A DNA stretch of 7,624 bases from Bacteroidales bacterium. Lineage in GTDB: Bacteria; Bacteroidota; Bacteroidia; Bacteroidales; WCHB1-69. The stretch covers positions 1-7,624 of the forward strand of contig JAIRTU010000146.1 in NCBI GenBank assembly GCA_031254735.1. Reading direction: 5' to 3'. Position 1 is the stretch's first letter; the number at the start of each line of letters is the position of its first letter. The position numbers were made by a program, and so were the translations under genes. The notes under the pieces were generated by a model. The model worked only from the letters and a program-made list of their open reading frames with translations. It made no database searches and was not told the origin of the DNA. Positions 1 to 6,697 of the stretch are shown here, one piece after another.

Positions 1-234
1 GTTTGTATGGGAACAGCATGTTATGTGCGTGGTGCAGAGAAAGTATTAGACGAGTTTAAACGTCTGTTAAATATCAATGTCGGCGAAACCACTCCCGACG
101 GAAAATTCTCTCTGACGGCATTGCGTTGCATAGGTGCATGCGGATTGGCTCCGGTTATCACCGTTGGCGAGCAGGTGTACGGACGCTTAGCCCCCGATGA
201 TGTAAAAGGGATTTTAGACCAGTACAAAGGTTGA
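1..234 (+). CDS. NuoE/HndA-family [2Fe-2S] subunit of an NAD(P)H oxidoreductase or hydrogenase, 3' part only
   Basis: The reading frame is open from the first base, so the start lies upstream and only the last 77 residues are seen. They carry the four-cysteine pattern of the thioredoxin-like [2Fe-2S] domain of the complex I 24-kDa subunit family: C-x4-C (visible residues 2 and 7, in VCMGTACYVRGA) and C-x3-C (residues 43 and 47, in CIGACGLAP). The family passes electrons between an NAD(P)H/FMN subunit (NuoF/HydB/HndC type) and other Fe-S centres in the cytoplasm or at the inner membrane face. The GTACYVRGA wording resembles the E-type subunits of electron-bifurcating or NAD(P)-linked hydrogenases as much as true complex I NuoE, and the fragment alone cannot decide, so no symbol is given. 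A terminator follows, so it is the last gene of its own transcript. The TGA stop is at 232-234. Confidence 0.9.
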   Translation, partial: VCMGTACYVRGAEKVLDEFKRLLNINVGETTPDGKFSLTALRCIGACGLAPVITVGEQVYGRLAPDDVKGILDQYKG

Positions 235-258
235 TTATCCTGTTTTTCAGAACTTTAC

Positions 259-291
259 AAGGCTGAGCAAATGAAATGTTCAGCCTTTTTA
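259..291 (+). terminator. Rho-independent terminator after the NuoE-family gene
   Basis: An 11-bp stem (AAGGCTGAGCA at 259-269 against TGTTCAGCCTT at 277-287, with one G-U pair) closes a 7-base loop. The 3' arm runs into TTTTT (286-290). It lies 25 bases after the stop codon and separates the upstream redox operon from the ATP synthase cluster. Confidence 0.85.
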
Positions 292-655
292 TCGGTACAA
301 CCAACCTGCGGTTGCGGAAGGCAGGACAAAAACAGTGATTAGTGATAAACGGTCAATTGTTAATGACTTTGACGTTTCATCTGTGCATTCTTATTGTCTG
401 AACAGTGATTTTTGTGATTAGTATGATTAAAACCTCCACAAAGTTTTTTGTGTTGTATTATCCGCCGGTTTCTGTTGAGAGGTATCGTTTGTGGCGAAAA
501 AAGCAAAAACCGAACCCCCGATCTAAATAAAACGAATGAGTTATTTTTTTATTGTGCAAAAAACGGTGAAAATTTTTTTTTGAAAAAATGTATTTCGTAT
601 AAAAAAAGTTGCTATCTTGGAGGGTCGAAAATAAAGCGATAATTTTTATAAAGAT
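292..655 (+). other. Gene-free leader upstream of atpB
   Basis: About 360 bases without a convincing gene; it probably contains the promoter and 5' UTR of the atp cluster. It holds a small perfect hairpin (CAACC-TGC-GGTTG, 302-314), a ten-base direct repeat AACAGTGATT (331-340 and 401-410) with GTGATTAGT also occurring twice (335-343 and 414-422), and a run of nine T (573-581). A 64-codon frame at 448-642 is open, but its product (many Cys, Lys and Asn) resembles no family I know and it overlaps the candidate promoter, so I do not call it a gene. No tRNA or riboswitch was recognised. Confidence 0.6.
613..620 (+). promoter_or_regulatory. Possible Bacteroidota-type -7 element for the atp operon
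   Basis: TATCTTGG at 613-620 matches the Bacteroidota sigma-A -7 consensus TAnnTTTG in all but one of the fixed positions and would give a leader of roughly 30 bases before the atpB start. No good TTTG -33 box stands at the usual 19-21 base spacing; the nearest TTTG (579-582) is about 30 bases away. The call therefore rests on the -7 element and its position alone. Confidence 0.3.
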
Positions 656-1804
656 ATGGAGTTAAAAAATTATAACATAGCGATTTGTAACCTGAAGCAT
701 ATTTTTGCTTTTGTCATGGTTTTTCTGTTTTTCATTCCAAATGCAACCTCTTCTCCTCAAATGGAAGAGGAAAAAGAGGCTTCGGATTTAGATGTAGGGA
801 AAATGATTATTGAACATGTCGGAAATTCGTACGAATGGCATATTGCAACGGTTAAAAACAAGCATATTTCCATTTATCTTCCTGTTATACTGATAGATAA
901 TGATGGTTTTCATGTTTTTTCGTCCAAAAAATTTCATCATGGACACGATGCCTATATGGGTTATGCCATTTGTCAGGAAAAAGGAGGGAAGAGAGGAAGA
1001 ATAGTAAAAGTAGATAATGCGGGAAATATCGACTATGAGGCTTCCTTTCTTGACATTTCTATCACCAAAAACGTGTTTTCTCTGCTTTTTAGCATTGTGA
1101 TTTTGTCGATTATCCTTATCTCGGCGGGCAATGCGTACAAAAAAAGAGGCGTGGTTGCCCCCAAAGGCATCGCACGTGTGATAGAACCGGTGGTTTTGTT
1201 TGTTCGAGACGACATTGCCCGCTCTGCCATAGGTCCCAAATACGAGCGTTATTTGCCTTATTTGTTGACCATTTTCTTTTTTATCCTGTTCAACAATTTG
1301 CTGGGCTTGATACCTTTTTTCCCCGGAGGGGCAAATCTTACAGGAAATATAAGCGTTACGTTGGTGTTGGCGGTGTTTACCTTTGTTATTACCAATGTGA
1401 GCGGCAACCGCGATTATTGGAAACATATTGTCAATACGCCGGGCGTTCCGTGGTGGTTGAAGTTCCCGCTTCCATTGATGCCTTTGGTAGAGATTGTGGG
1501 CGTGTTTAGCAAACCTATCGTCTTGATGATTCGTTTGTTTGCCAATATTACGGCAGGGCATATTATCTGTCTCGGCTTTATTTCTTTGATATTTATCTTG
1601 GGACAAACAAGCCTTGCGATAGGATATGGCGTTTCGATTGTATCTGTTTTTTTCTATATATTTATGTCTGTTTTAGAGTTGTTGGTTGCTTTTATTCAAG
1701 CATTTGTATTCACTCTTTTGTCGGCGATTTATATAGGAATGGCAATAGAAGAACATCATCACAGCAATCACGAAGCAGAACATTCAATCAGTAATGTAAA
1801 ATAG
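656..1804 (+). CDS. atpB: F1Fo ATP synthase subunit a
   Basis: This membrane subunit forms the two ion half-channels beside the rotating c-ring. The 382-residue product has a hydrophobic leader (about residues 15-30, IFAFVMVFLFFIPNA) resembling a signal peptide. A hydrophilic, presumably periplasmic domain follows (about 40-135) with MIIEHVGNSYEWHI and FHHGHDAY segments, a pattern I associate with Bacteroidota subunit a; E. coli subunit a has only 271 residues. The family core then begins with a first helix (about 138-160). Key residues are visible: the essential Arg in MIRLFANITAGH (Arg293, equivalent to E. coli Arg210) and the Gln in FIQAFVF (Gln348, equivalent to Gln252). The tail is His-rich (EEHHHSNHEAEH). 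ATG 656 is chosen because it precedes the whole leader; a later Met (residue 21) would cut the hydrophobic stretch. There is no clear Shine-Dalgarno sequence, as is usual in this phylum. It is the first gene of the cluster in this window. Confidence 0.96.
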   Translation: MELKNYNIAICNLKHIFAFVMVFLFFIPNATSSPQMEEEKEASDLDVGKMIIEHVGNSYEWHIATVKNKHISIYLPVILIDNDGFHVFSSKKFHHGHDAYMGYAICQEKGGKRGRIVKVDNAGNIDYEASFLDISITKNVFSLLFSIVILSIILISAGNAYKKRGVVAPKGIARVIEPVVLFVRDDIARSAIGPKYERYLPYLLTIFFFILFNNLLGLIPFFPGGANLTGNISVTLVLAVFTFVITNVSGNRDYWKHIVNTPGVPWWLKFPLPLMPLVEIVGVFSKPIVLMIRLFANITAGHIICLGFISLIFILGQTSLAIGYGVSIVSVFFYIFMSVLELLVAFIQAFVFTLLSAIYIGMAIEEHHHSNHEAEHSISNVK

Positions 1805-1805
1805 T

Positions 1806-1913
1806 ATGAAGAAAAATATGTTTGTTTTTGGCTCATCGTTACTGTCCGCTTCGATAATCGGGCAGACAAACGCTCTGAAAAACAGAGATAAACATATTAT
1901 TGAAAATTTTTGA
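1806..1913 (+). CDS. Possible small ORF between atpB and atpE, unknown function
   Basis: A 35-codon frame starts with ATG one base after the atpB stop codon, which would suit translational coupling, and ends at TGA 1911-1913. The product has two N-terminal lysines, then a mildly hydrophobic stretch (MFVFGSSLLSASIIGQTNA) like a short signal peptide or weak membrane anchor, then a charged tail ending DKHIIENF. I recognise no family. A small hairpin (CTCTG-AAAAA-CAGAG, 1873-1887) lies inside it. It may be spurious: with no known homologue and such short length, the only support is its position and its leader-like composition. The 55 bases between it and atpE are almost entirely A and T. Confidence 0.25.
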   Translation: MKKNMFVFGSSLLSASIIGQTNALKNRDKHIIENF

Positions 1914-1956
1914 AGCAAAAATAAAGTAAAATAAAAATAAGTATTAAATTAATTAA

Positions 1957-2205
<249 letters not shown>

Positions 2206-2218
2206 TAAATAATCGGAG

Positions 2219-2250
2219 TCGGAGTATCAATACTTTTCTTGGTACTCCGA
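2219..2250 (+). promoter_or_regulatory. Intercistronic hairpin between atpE and atpF
   Basis: TCGGAGTATC (2219-2228) pairs with GGTACTCCGA (2241-2250) over 10 bp with one G-U pair, leaving a 12-base loop. No T-run follows, so it is not a standard terminator. It begins 13 bases after the atpE stop codon, where a stem could stabilise the 3' end of an atpE-containing mRNA or reduce read-through. Either effect would suit the need for many c subunits per enzyme; this role is inferred. Confidence 0.55.
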
Positions 2251-2326
2251 ACTTCAATTATGTTGTAAAATATCCTTTTGTTGCAATGATGAAAGGACAG
2301 TTTATTCATTATAAAAGTAAAGATAT

Positions 2327-2821
2327 ATGGAATTAATTAATCCGGATTTAGGACTCATTTTTTGGATGACATTATCTTTTTTGATATTGTTATTCATTTT
2401 AAGCAAGTTTGCGTGGAAGCCTGTAATCAAAATGCTCAACAAGCGGGAAGAAAAGATTACCGCAGCCCTCAACGAAGCAAATTTGGCAAGAGAACAAATG
2501 AAACAACTTACCGCCGACAACGAACGTCTGCTTTTGCAAGCCAAAGAAGAACGCGACGCCATTTTGAATGAAGCTCGTAAAATAAGTCAGAAAATGTACG
2601 ACGACATCAAGGCGAAAGCACAGGAAGAAGGACAACGCATTGTGGAAGCGGCAAAAAACGACATCGACGTTGAAAAACAAAAAGCAATTGTTGAAATAAA
2701 AAACACCATTGCCGAAATTTCGATTGAAATGGCGGAAAAAATTCTTCAACACGAACTTTCCGATAAGGAAAAACATCAGGAGTACATCAACAAACGTGTG
2801 AACGAAATAACATTTAATTAA
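2327..2821 (+). CDS. atpF: F1Fo ATP synthase subunit b
   Basis: This is the peripheral stalk subunit that holds the F1 head still against the a subunit. Its 164 residues fit the family (E. coli 156). A single N-terminal transmembrane helix spans about residues 8-28 (LGLIFWMTLSFLILLFILSKF) and is followed by the conserved WKPVIKMLNKREEKI segment. A long charged Ala/Glu/Lys/Gln-rich coiled coil occupies about 38-140, and the C-terminal part (AEKILQHEL) should bind the delta subunit. It starts about 120 bases after atpE, the widest gap among the F0 genes apart from the atpB-atpE space, and stops 6 bases before atpH, so atpF and atpH are very likely translated from one message. Confidence 0.96.
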   Translation: MELINPDLGLIFWMTLSFLILLFILSKFAWKPVIKMLNKREEKITAALNEANLAREQMKQLTADNERLLLQAKEERDAILNEARKISQKMYDDIKAKAQEEGQRIVEAAKNDIDVEKQKAIVEIKNTIAEISIEMAEKILQHELSDKEKHQEYINKRVNEITFN

Positions 2822-2827
2822 TATTGT

Positions 2828-3385
2828 ATGAGGAGACCCAGATTAGCCTGTCGATATGCCAAAGCATTTTTCGAGTTTTCTCGGGAAATGAACAAGGTGG
2901 AAGAGGTTTACGAAGATATTCGCCTTATTAATCAGGTATTTGTGAGCCATAAAGAACTCCGAACCACTATTTGCAGCCCGATTATCAAATACGATAAAAA
3001 GATTGCTATCATGGAAACAATATTCAAGCCGCGAATCAACAGTGTCGCTTTGCAATATCTGACATTAGTCCTCAAAAAAGGACGCGAATGCGATATTGAC
3101 CTTATTTGTCATGAGTATGAGAAACTCTATAAAAAATCGAAAAACATTGTAACACTGTACATTCAAAGTGTGGAAAGTTTGCAAAAAGAATTGGTGGAGA
3201 CAATAAGGCAAAAGATCAAAGATTATCTTGGAAAAGAAATAGATACGGTTGAACAAATCAATCCGAAACTTATTGGCGGCATTCGTTTGCAGTTTAACGA
3301 TTATCTCTTGGACGCAAGTGTGCAGGGTTATATCAGCCGACTTCGCAAAGAATTGGTAGATAAAAGTTATGAAGTTAATTTTTAA
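2828..3385 (+). CDS. atpH: F1Fo ATP synthase subunit delta
   Basis: This subunit (OSCP equivalent) joins the b stalk to the top of the alpha3beta3 head. The 185-residue product has the helical N-terminal domain opening with the typical RYAKAFFEFSREMNKVEEVYEDI stretch split across residues 9-31, followed by the recognition segment LRTTICSPIIKYDKKIAIMETIF. The C-terminal domain ends in the family signature around NPKLIGGIRLQFNDYLLDASV (about 145-165) and a final helix SRLRKELV. Length is normal. In almost all bacteria atpA follows directly, but here the next genes are a methyltransferase and two ORF6N proteins and atpA begins about 1.7 kb later. The stop codon is followed by 44 non-coding bases containing an 18-base palindrome and no T-run terminator. 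Confidence 0.95.
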   Translation: MRRPRLACRYAKAFFEFSREMNKVEEVYEDIRLINQVFVSHKELRTTICSPIIKYDKKIAIMETIFKPRINSVALQYLTLVLKKGRECDIDLICHEYEKLYKKSKNIVTLYIQSVESLQKELVETIRQKIKDYLGKEIDTVEQINPKLIGGIRLQFNDYLLDASVQGYISRLRKELVDKSYEVNF

Positions 3386-3406
3386 TCCGACATGTGCTTA
3401 ACAGTA

Positions 3407-3424
3407 TTATTTTCATGAAAATAA
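3407..3424 (+). promoter_or_regulatory. Perfect 18-base palindrome before the methyltransferase gene
   Basis: TTATTTTCATGAAAATAA is identical to its own reverse complement, centred between bases 3415 and 3416. It ends 5 bases before the methyltransferase ATG and begins 21 bases after the atpH stop. A symmetric AT-rich site without a loop suits a dimeric DNA-binding protein better than an RNA terminator. The regulator, if any, is unknown; the adjacent ORF6N proteins are candidates only by proximity. Confidence 0.4.
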
Positions 3425-3429
3425 ACTGA

Positions 3430-4200
3430 ATGAAAAAAATGAAACAGGCTCAAAATTACGCATTAGATGATCCTCAAAGGACATTGATTCACAAGGAGAT
3501 TATTTTGGAAAAATCTTTTCTGAAAAAATTATATGCCGAGTGGTATCATTGTTTTATGGAAAAATCTCAAACAATCGAAGGAGATTATCTGGAAATTGGT
3601 TCGGGCGGAGGATTTTTGAAAGAGGTCTTTCCAAATGTCATTACTTCTGATGTTTTGGATTTGGATACCGTAGATATGACCTGCAATGCACAACAGTTAC
3701 CCTTTAATAATGAGTCTCTTGCGGCAATTATGATGCTTAATGTATTTCATCATATTCCAAAGCCGCATCAATTTTTGGAAGAAGCGCAACGCACACTTGT
3801 TCCGAACGGAAAGATAATTATGATCGAGCCGGCAAATACTCCTTTTGCAAAATTTGTTTACACTCATTTTCATCACGAAGATTTTGATCCGAATGGAGAA
3901 ATGGAGATAGCCGAAGGGAAACCATTAAGTTGTTCCAATCAAGCATTGCCTTATATCTATTTCAAAAGAGAAAAAGAGGCATTTGTTCATAACTTTCCAT
4001 TGTTGGAAATTGTTCATCTTGACTGTCATACTCCTTTTGCGTATTTGTTGAGTGGAGGACTTTCCAAACCTTCGATGTTACCGGGGTTTTTATATGGATT
4101 CACCCGAAATGTTGAAAAACTGTTTTCTCCTCTCAATGAATTATTAGGGTTGTTTTATATGATTGAGATTGAGAAAAAAAGCGAACAGGATATTAATTAA
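3430..4200 (+). CDS. Class I SAM-dependent methyltransferase (Methyltransf_11-like), substrate unknown
   Basis: The 256-residue product has the Rossmann-fold pattern of small-molecule methyltransferases. Motif I is LEIGSGGG (54-61), which binds S-adenosylmethionine. An acidic residue follows the next strand (Asp74 in TSDV), then MMLNVFHHIPKPHQFLEE (101-118), typical of the Methyltransf_11 group, and the post-core strand LVPNGKIIMIEPA (123-135). The N-terminal 50 residues are a helical cap; the C-terminal 60 (LLSGGLSKPSML and onward) are hydrophobic and may contact a membrane or lipid-linked substrate. Such enzymes often modify sugars, lipids or quinones; the sequence does not tell which. It is not an ATP synthase component, yet it lies between atpH and atpA. 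A second in-frame ATG at 3439 is possible. Its last 25 or so bases are repeated at the end of the truncated ORF6N gene downstream, tying the two genes to one duplication event. Confidence 0.85.
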   Translation: MKKMKQAQNYALDDPQRTLIHKEIILEKSFLKKLYAEWYHCFMEKSQTIEGDYLEIGSGGGFLKEVFPNVITSDVLDLDTVDMTCNAQQLPFNNESLAAIMMLNVFHHIPKPHQFLEEAQRTLVPNGKIIMIEPANTPFAKFVYTHFHHEDFDPNGEMEIAEGKPLSCSNQALPYIYFKREKEAFVHNFPLLEIVHLDCHTPFAYLLSGGLSKPSMLPGFLYGFTRNVEKLFSPLNELLGLFYMIEIEKKSEQDIN

Positions 4201-4393
4201 CAACAAAGAAAAACAAATACATACTGCCATGACGGATATAATGAGACTTGATAAAATCGAAGGAAAAATATGGGTATTACGCAATCAACATGTATTATTG
4301 GATAGCGATGTGGCGGAATTGTACGGAGTGGAGACAAAACGAATTAATAAAGCGGTAAAAAATAATCCCGATAAATTTCCCGAAGGATATATT
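4176..4393 (+). repeat. Tandem duplication, upstream copy
   Basis: It runs from the A-tract near the end of the methyltransferase gene through the first 55 codons of the truncated ORF6N gene. It aligns with 4481-4697 at an offset of 305 bases, becoming 304 after a one-base difference in an A-run (GAAAAAC against GAAAAC). By eye there are about a dozen mismatches in the 165 coding bases, grouped in a few codons. Similarity falls sharply after the shared CCCGAAGGATA. The upstream edge lies in an A-rich run, matching the microhomology expected at a duplication end. Confidence 0.85.
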
Positions 4394-4501
4394 TTTGAAT
4401 TAACCAAAAGAGAAAAAGCAGAGGTGGTGGAAAATTTCCACTACCTTGAAAACATCAAGTTTTCCCCAAAATCCTTTACCGAAAAGCGAGCAGAATATTA
4501 A
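4229..4501 (+). pseudogene. Truncated ORF6N-domain protein (copy 1 of tandem pair)
   Basis: This 90-residue product carries an ORF6N-type DNA-binding domain: [23 protein letters not shown] (split across residues 18-40) and [19 protein letters not shown] are the family hallmarks. ORF6N is a domain known from phage and phage-derived proteins and is related in context to KilA-N; its cellular role in Bacteroidota is not established. Compared with copy 2 it stops after FTEK, where copy 2 continues GLYMLATIL. The last four residues, RAEY, are encoded by DNA matching the 3' end of the methyltransferase gene, so the end is a duplication junction and not an ancestral C-terminus. ATG 4229 is chosen because it matches the start of copy 2; an earlier in-frame ATG at 4163 would overlap the methyltransferase gene. 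It could still produce a short protein holding most of the domain. Confidence 0.7.
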
Positions 4502-4697
4502 TTGACAACAAAGAAAACAAATACATACAGCCATGACGGATACAATGAGACTTGATAAAATTGAAGGAAAAATATTGGAAATACGCAATCAACATGTATT
4601 GTTGGATAGCGATGTGGCGGAATTGTACGGAGTGGAGACGCGAGAAATTAATCAAGCGGTAAAAAATAATCCCGATAAATTTCCCGAAGGATACATT
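4481..4697 (+). repeat. Tandem duplication, downstream copy
   Basis: It begins at GAAAAGCGAGCAGAATATTA inside the end of the truncated ORF6N gene, which matches AAAAGCGAACAGGATATTA at the end of the methyltransferase gene. It continues through the shared non-coding spacer and the first 55 codons of copy 2. The spacer with ACAAATACATAC and the start context CCATGACGGAT are shared too, so both copies keep the same translation start context. Confidence 0.85.
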
Positions 4698-5090
4698 ATG
4701 GAAACGACAAAAGATGAAAAACAGGAACTGATCAAAAATTTTGATCGGTTCGATCGATTGAAACATTCTACTGCTTTTCCAAGTGCGTTTACCGAAAAAG
4801 GATTATACATGTTGGCAACCATTCTCAAAAGTCCGAAAGCTACACAGACCACTATTGCCATAGTAGAAACATTTACAAAGATACGAGAACTTACTCGCAC
4901 CGTCAATGCGATGGTGCAAGAATCCAATAAGGAAAAACAAAAATCTTTGATGAAACGCAGCGGCGAGATAATTGGAGATATTTTGGATAACGATTTGGAA
5001 ATTACAGATACAGAAACAAGTATTGAAGTAAACTTTGCCATGCTGAAAATAAAACATACGACAAAACGCAAAAAAAATAAAGAAAATTAA
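4533..5090 (+). CDS. ORF6N-domain DNA-binding protein (copy 2, apparently complete)
   Basis: The 185-residue product has an ORF6N domain at about residues 6-100: [54 protein letters not shown], then [19 protein letters not shown] helical segment (about 104-140, [22 protein letters not shown]) follows, then a polar, probably coiled or extended region and a strongly basic tail ([12 protein letters not shown]) that suits nucleic acid contact. The domain is known from phage antirepressor-like proteins; whether this chromosomal version regulates genes is unknown. The ATG at 4533 is preceded by the duplicated spacer. The gene ends only 11 bases before atpA, so ribosomes or transcripts must pass from this gene into atpA unless a promoter lies within it. 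I saw no good TAnnTTTG element in its 3' part. Confidence 0.8.
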   Translation: MTDTMRLDKIEGKILEIRNQHVLLDSDVAELYGVETREINQAVKNNPDKFPEGYIMETTKDEKQELIKNFDRFDRLKHSTAFPSAFTEKGLYMLATILKSPKATQTTIAIVETFTKIRELTRTVNAMVQESNKEKQKSLMKRSGEIIGDILDNDLEITDTETSIEVNFAMLKIKHTTKRKKNKEN

Positions 5091-5101
5091 ATATAAATAT
5101 C

Positions 5102-6691
5102 ATGAAAGAAATAAAACCGTCGGAAATTTCTGCCATAATCCGCGAACAGTTAGCCGGATTTACAGATAAAGAAAAATTAGAAGAAACAGGAGTCATTTTA
5201 GAGGTAGGAGATGGTATTGCTCGTGTATATGGACTTACCAATGCCCAATCGGGAGAGTTGATACATTTTGAGAAAGATAATATTTACGGCATCGTGTTAA
5301 ATCTCGAAGACGACAACGTAGGAATTGTGCTGTTGGGAGAGGCAAGAGATTTGAAAGAAGGCGATACCTGCAAACGTACGCGGGAAATTGCTTCTATCGA
5401 TGTGAGTGAGCAAATGCTTGGTCGTGTTATCAACACCTTGGGCGAACCCATAGACGGAAAAGGTCCCATAGAGGGAGAGAAATTTCCTCTGCCTTTAGAG
5501 CGTAAAGCTCCCGGTGTTATCTTCCGTCAGCCGGTAAAAGAACCGCTTCAAACAGGTATCAAAGCCATAGATGCGATGATTCCGATTGGCAGAGGACAGC
5601 GCGAGCTGATTATCGGCGACCGCCAATTGGGAAAAACCGCTATCGCCATAGATACCATTATCAACCAAAAAGAATTTTACGACAAAGGAGAACCTGTATA
5701 TTGTATTTATGTTGCCATAGGACAAAAAGGGTCTACCATTGCCAACATTGTTAAGACCTTAACCGATTACGGTGCAATGTCTTACACTGTTATTGTTGCG
5801 GCAACAGCCTCCGACCCTGCGGCAATGCAGTTTTATGCTCCGTTTGCGGGAGCTACTATCGGGGAATATTTTCGCGATACGGGTCGTGCGGCATTGATAG
5901 TGTATGACGATTTGTCAAAACAGGCGGTTGCTTATCGAGAAGTTTCGTTATTGCTTCGCCGTCCGCCGGGACGAGAAGCTTATCCGGGAGATATTTTCTA
6001 TCTGCATTCTCGTTTGTTGGAAAGAGCGGCAAAAATTATCGAAGCCGACGAGATTGCACGAGAGATGAACGATTTGCCGCAAGTGTTGAAGCCCATAGTA
6101 AAAGGAGGAGGTTCGCTGACTGCCCTTCCGCTTATCGAAACGCAAGCAGGCGACGTTTCCGCTTATATTCCCACCAATGTGATTTCTATTACCGACGGAC
6201 AAATATTTTTGGAAGGAAACCTGTTTAATGCCGGTATTCGTCCCGCTATCAACGTAGGAATTTCGGTGTCGCGTGTGGGTGGAAATGCTCAAATTAAATC
6301 GATGAAGAAAGTAGCCGGTACGTTGAAATTGGATCAGGCACAGTATACCGAATTGCAGGCTTTTGCCAAATTTGGTTCAGACATCGATGCTGCCACACAA
6401 GCCGTATTGGACAAGGGCGCCCGAAATGTTGAAATATTGAAACAACCGCAATATACGCCCTTTAAAGTGGAATATCAAATTGCCGTTATTTATTGTGGAA
6501 CAAAAGGATTTTTGCAGAAAGTTCCCATTCGCAGCATTGCCGACTTTGAAGCGGAATATCTGTTGCATTTGTCGGAAAAATATGCCGATATTCTGACAGA
6601 ATTGAAAAACGGTGTGTTTGACGATCGGATTGCCGAGGTTTTGGAAAATGTATGTAAAGAAATTGCTCGTAAATACGAAGTAAAAGCGTAA
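5102..6691 (+). CDS. atpA: F1Fo ATP synthase subunit alpha
   Basis: This subunit forms the non-catalytic nucleotide sites and lends an arginine to the catalytic sites on beta. The 529 residues comprise an N-terminal beta-barrel (about 25-95), a nucleotide-binding domain (about 96-395) and a C-terminal helical domain. The P-loop is GDRQLGKT (172-179); other alpha subunits I recall have GDRQTGKT, so Leu176 replaces the usual Thr while Gly177, Lys178 and Thr179 remain. The adenine-site and [20 protein letters not shown] block is intact, as are [21 protein letters not shown] and the arginine finger in SVSRVGG (Arg391, equivalent to E. coli Arg376). A stretch before it ([15 protein letters not shown]) matches the form I associate with Bacteroidota. 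The ATG lies 11 bases after the ORF6N gene and the stop 6 bases before atpG. The beta gene, its partner, is not in the window. Confidence 0.97.
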   Translation: MKEIKPSEISAIIREQLAGFTDKEKLEETGVILEVGDGIARVYGLTNAQSGELIHFEKDNIYGIVLNLEDDNVGIVLLGEARDLKEGDTCKRTREIASIDVSEQMLGRVINTLGEPIDGKGPIEGEKFPLPLERKAPGVIFRQPVKEPLQTGIKAIDAMIPIGRGQRELIIGDRQLGKTAIAIDTIINQKEFYDKGEPVYCIYVAIGQKGSTIANIVKTLTDYGAMSYTVIVAATASDPAAMQFYAPFAGATIGEYFRDTGRAALIVYDDLSKQAVAYREVSLLLRRPPGREAYPGDIFYLHSRLLERAAKIIEADEIAREMNDLPQVLKPIVKGGGSLTALPLIETQAGDVSAYIPTNVISITDGQIFLEGNLFNAGIRPAINVGISVSRVGGNAQIKSMKKVAGTLKLDQAQYTELQAFAKFGSDIDAATQAVLDKGARNVEILKQPQYTPFKVEYQIAVIYCGTKGFLQKVPIRSIADFEAEYLLHLSEKYADILTELKNGVFDDRIAEVLENVCKEIARKYEVKA

Positions 6692-6697
6692 CAGATT

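Noticed and set aside
448..642. 64-codon frame in the leader before atpB
   Set aside because: No recognisable family, odd Cys/Lys/Asn composition, poly-Phe/Lys encoded by T- and A-runs, and overlap with the candidate promoter.
788..1606. Long open frame of 272 codons on the - strand opposite atpB
   Set aside because: Fully inside atpB, with a His/Asn/Gln/Arg-rich product that has no family features; a shadow of the codon use of the real gene.
3386..3429. Terminator after atpH
   Set aside because: The only dyad is an uninterrupted, AT-only-rich palindrome with no loop and no T-run, which would make a weak RNA stem.
4163..4228. Upstream extension of the truncated ORF6N gene to an ATG inside the methyltransferase gene
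   Set aside because: The added 22 residues overlap the methyltransferase gene and are not part of the ORF6N family; copy 2 supports the start at 4229.
4176..4785. CRISPR array or insertion-sequence ends
   Set aside because: Only two repeat copies, each over 200 bases and mostly coding, with no spacers, no transposase and no terminal inverted repeats seen.
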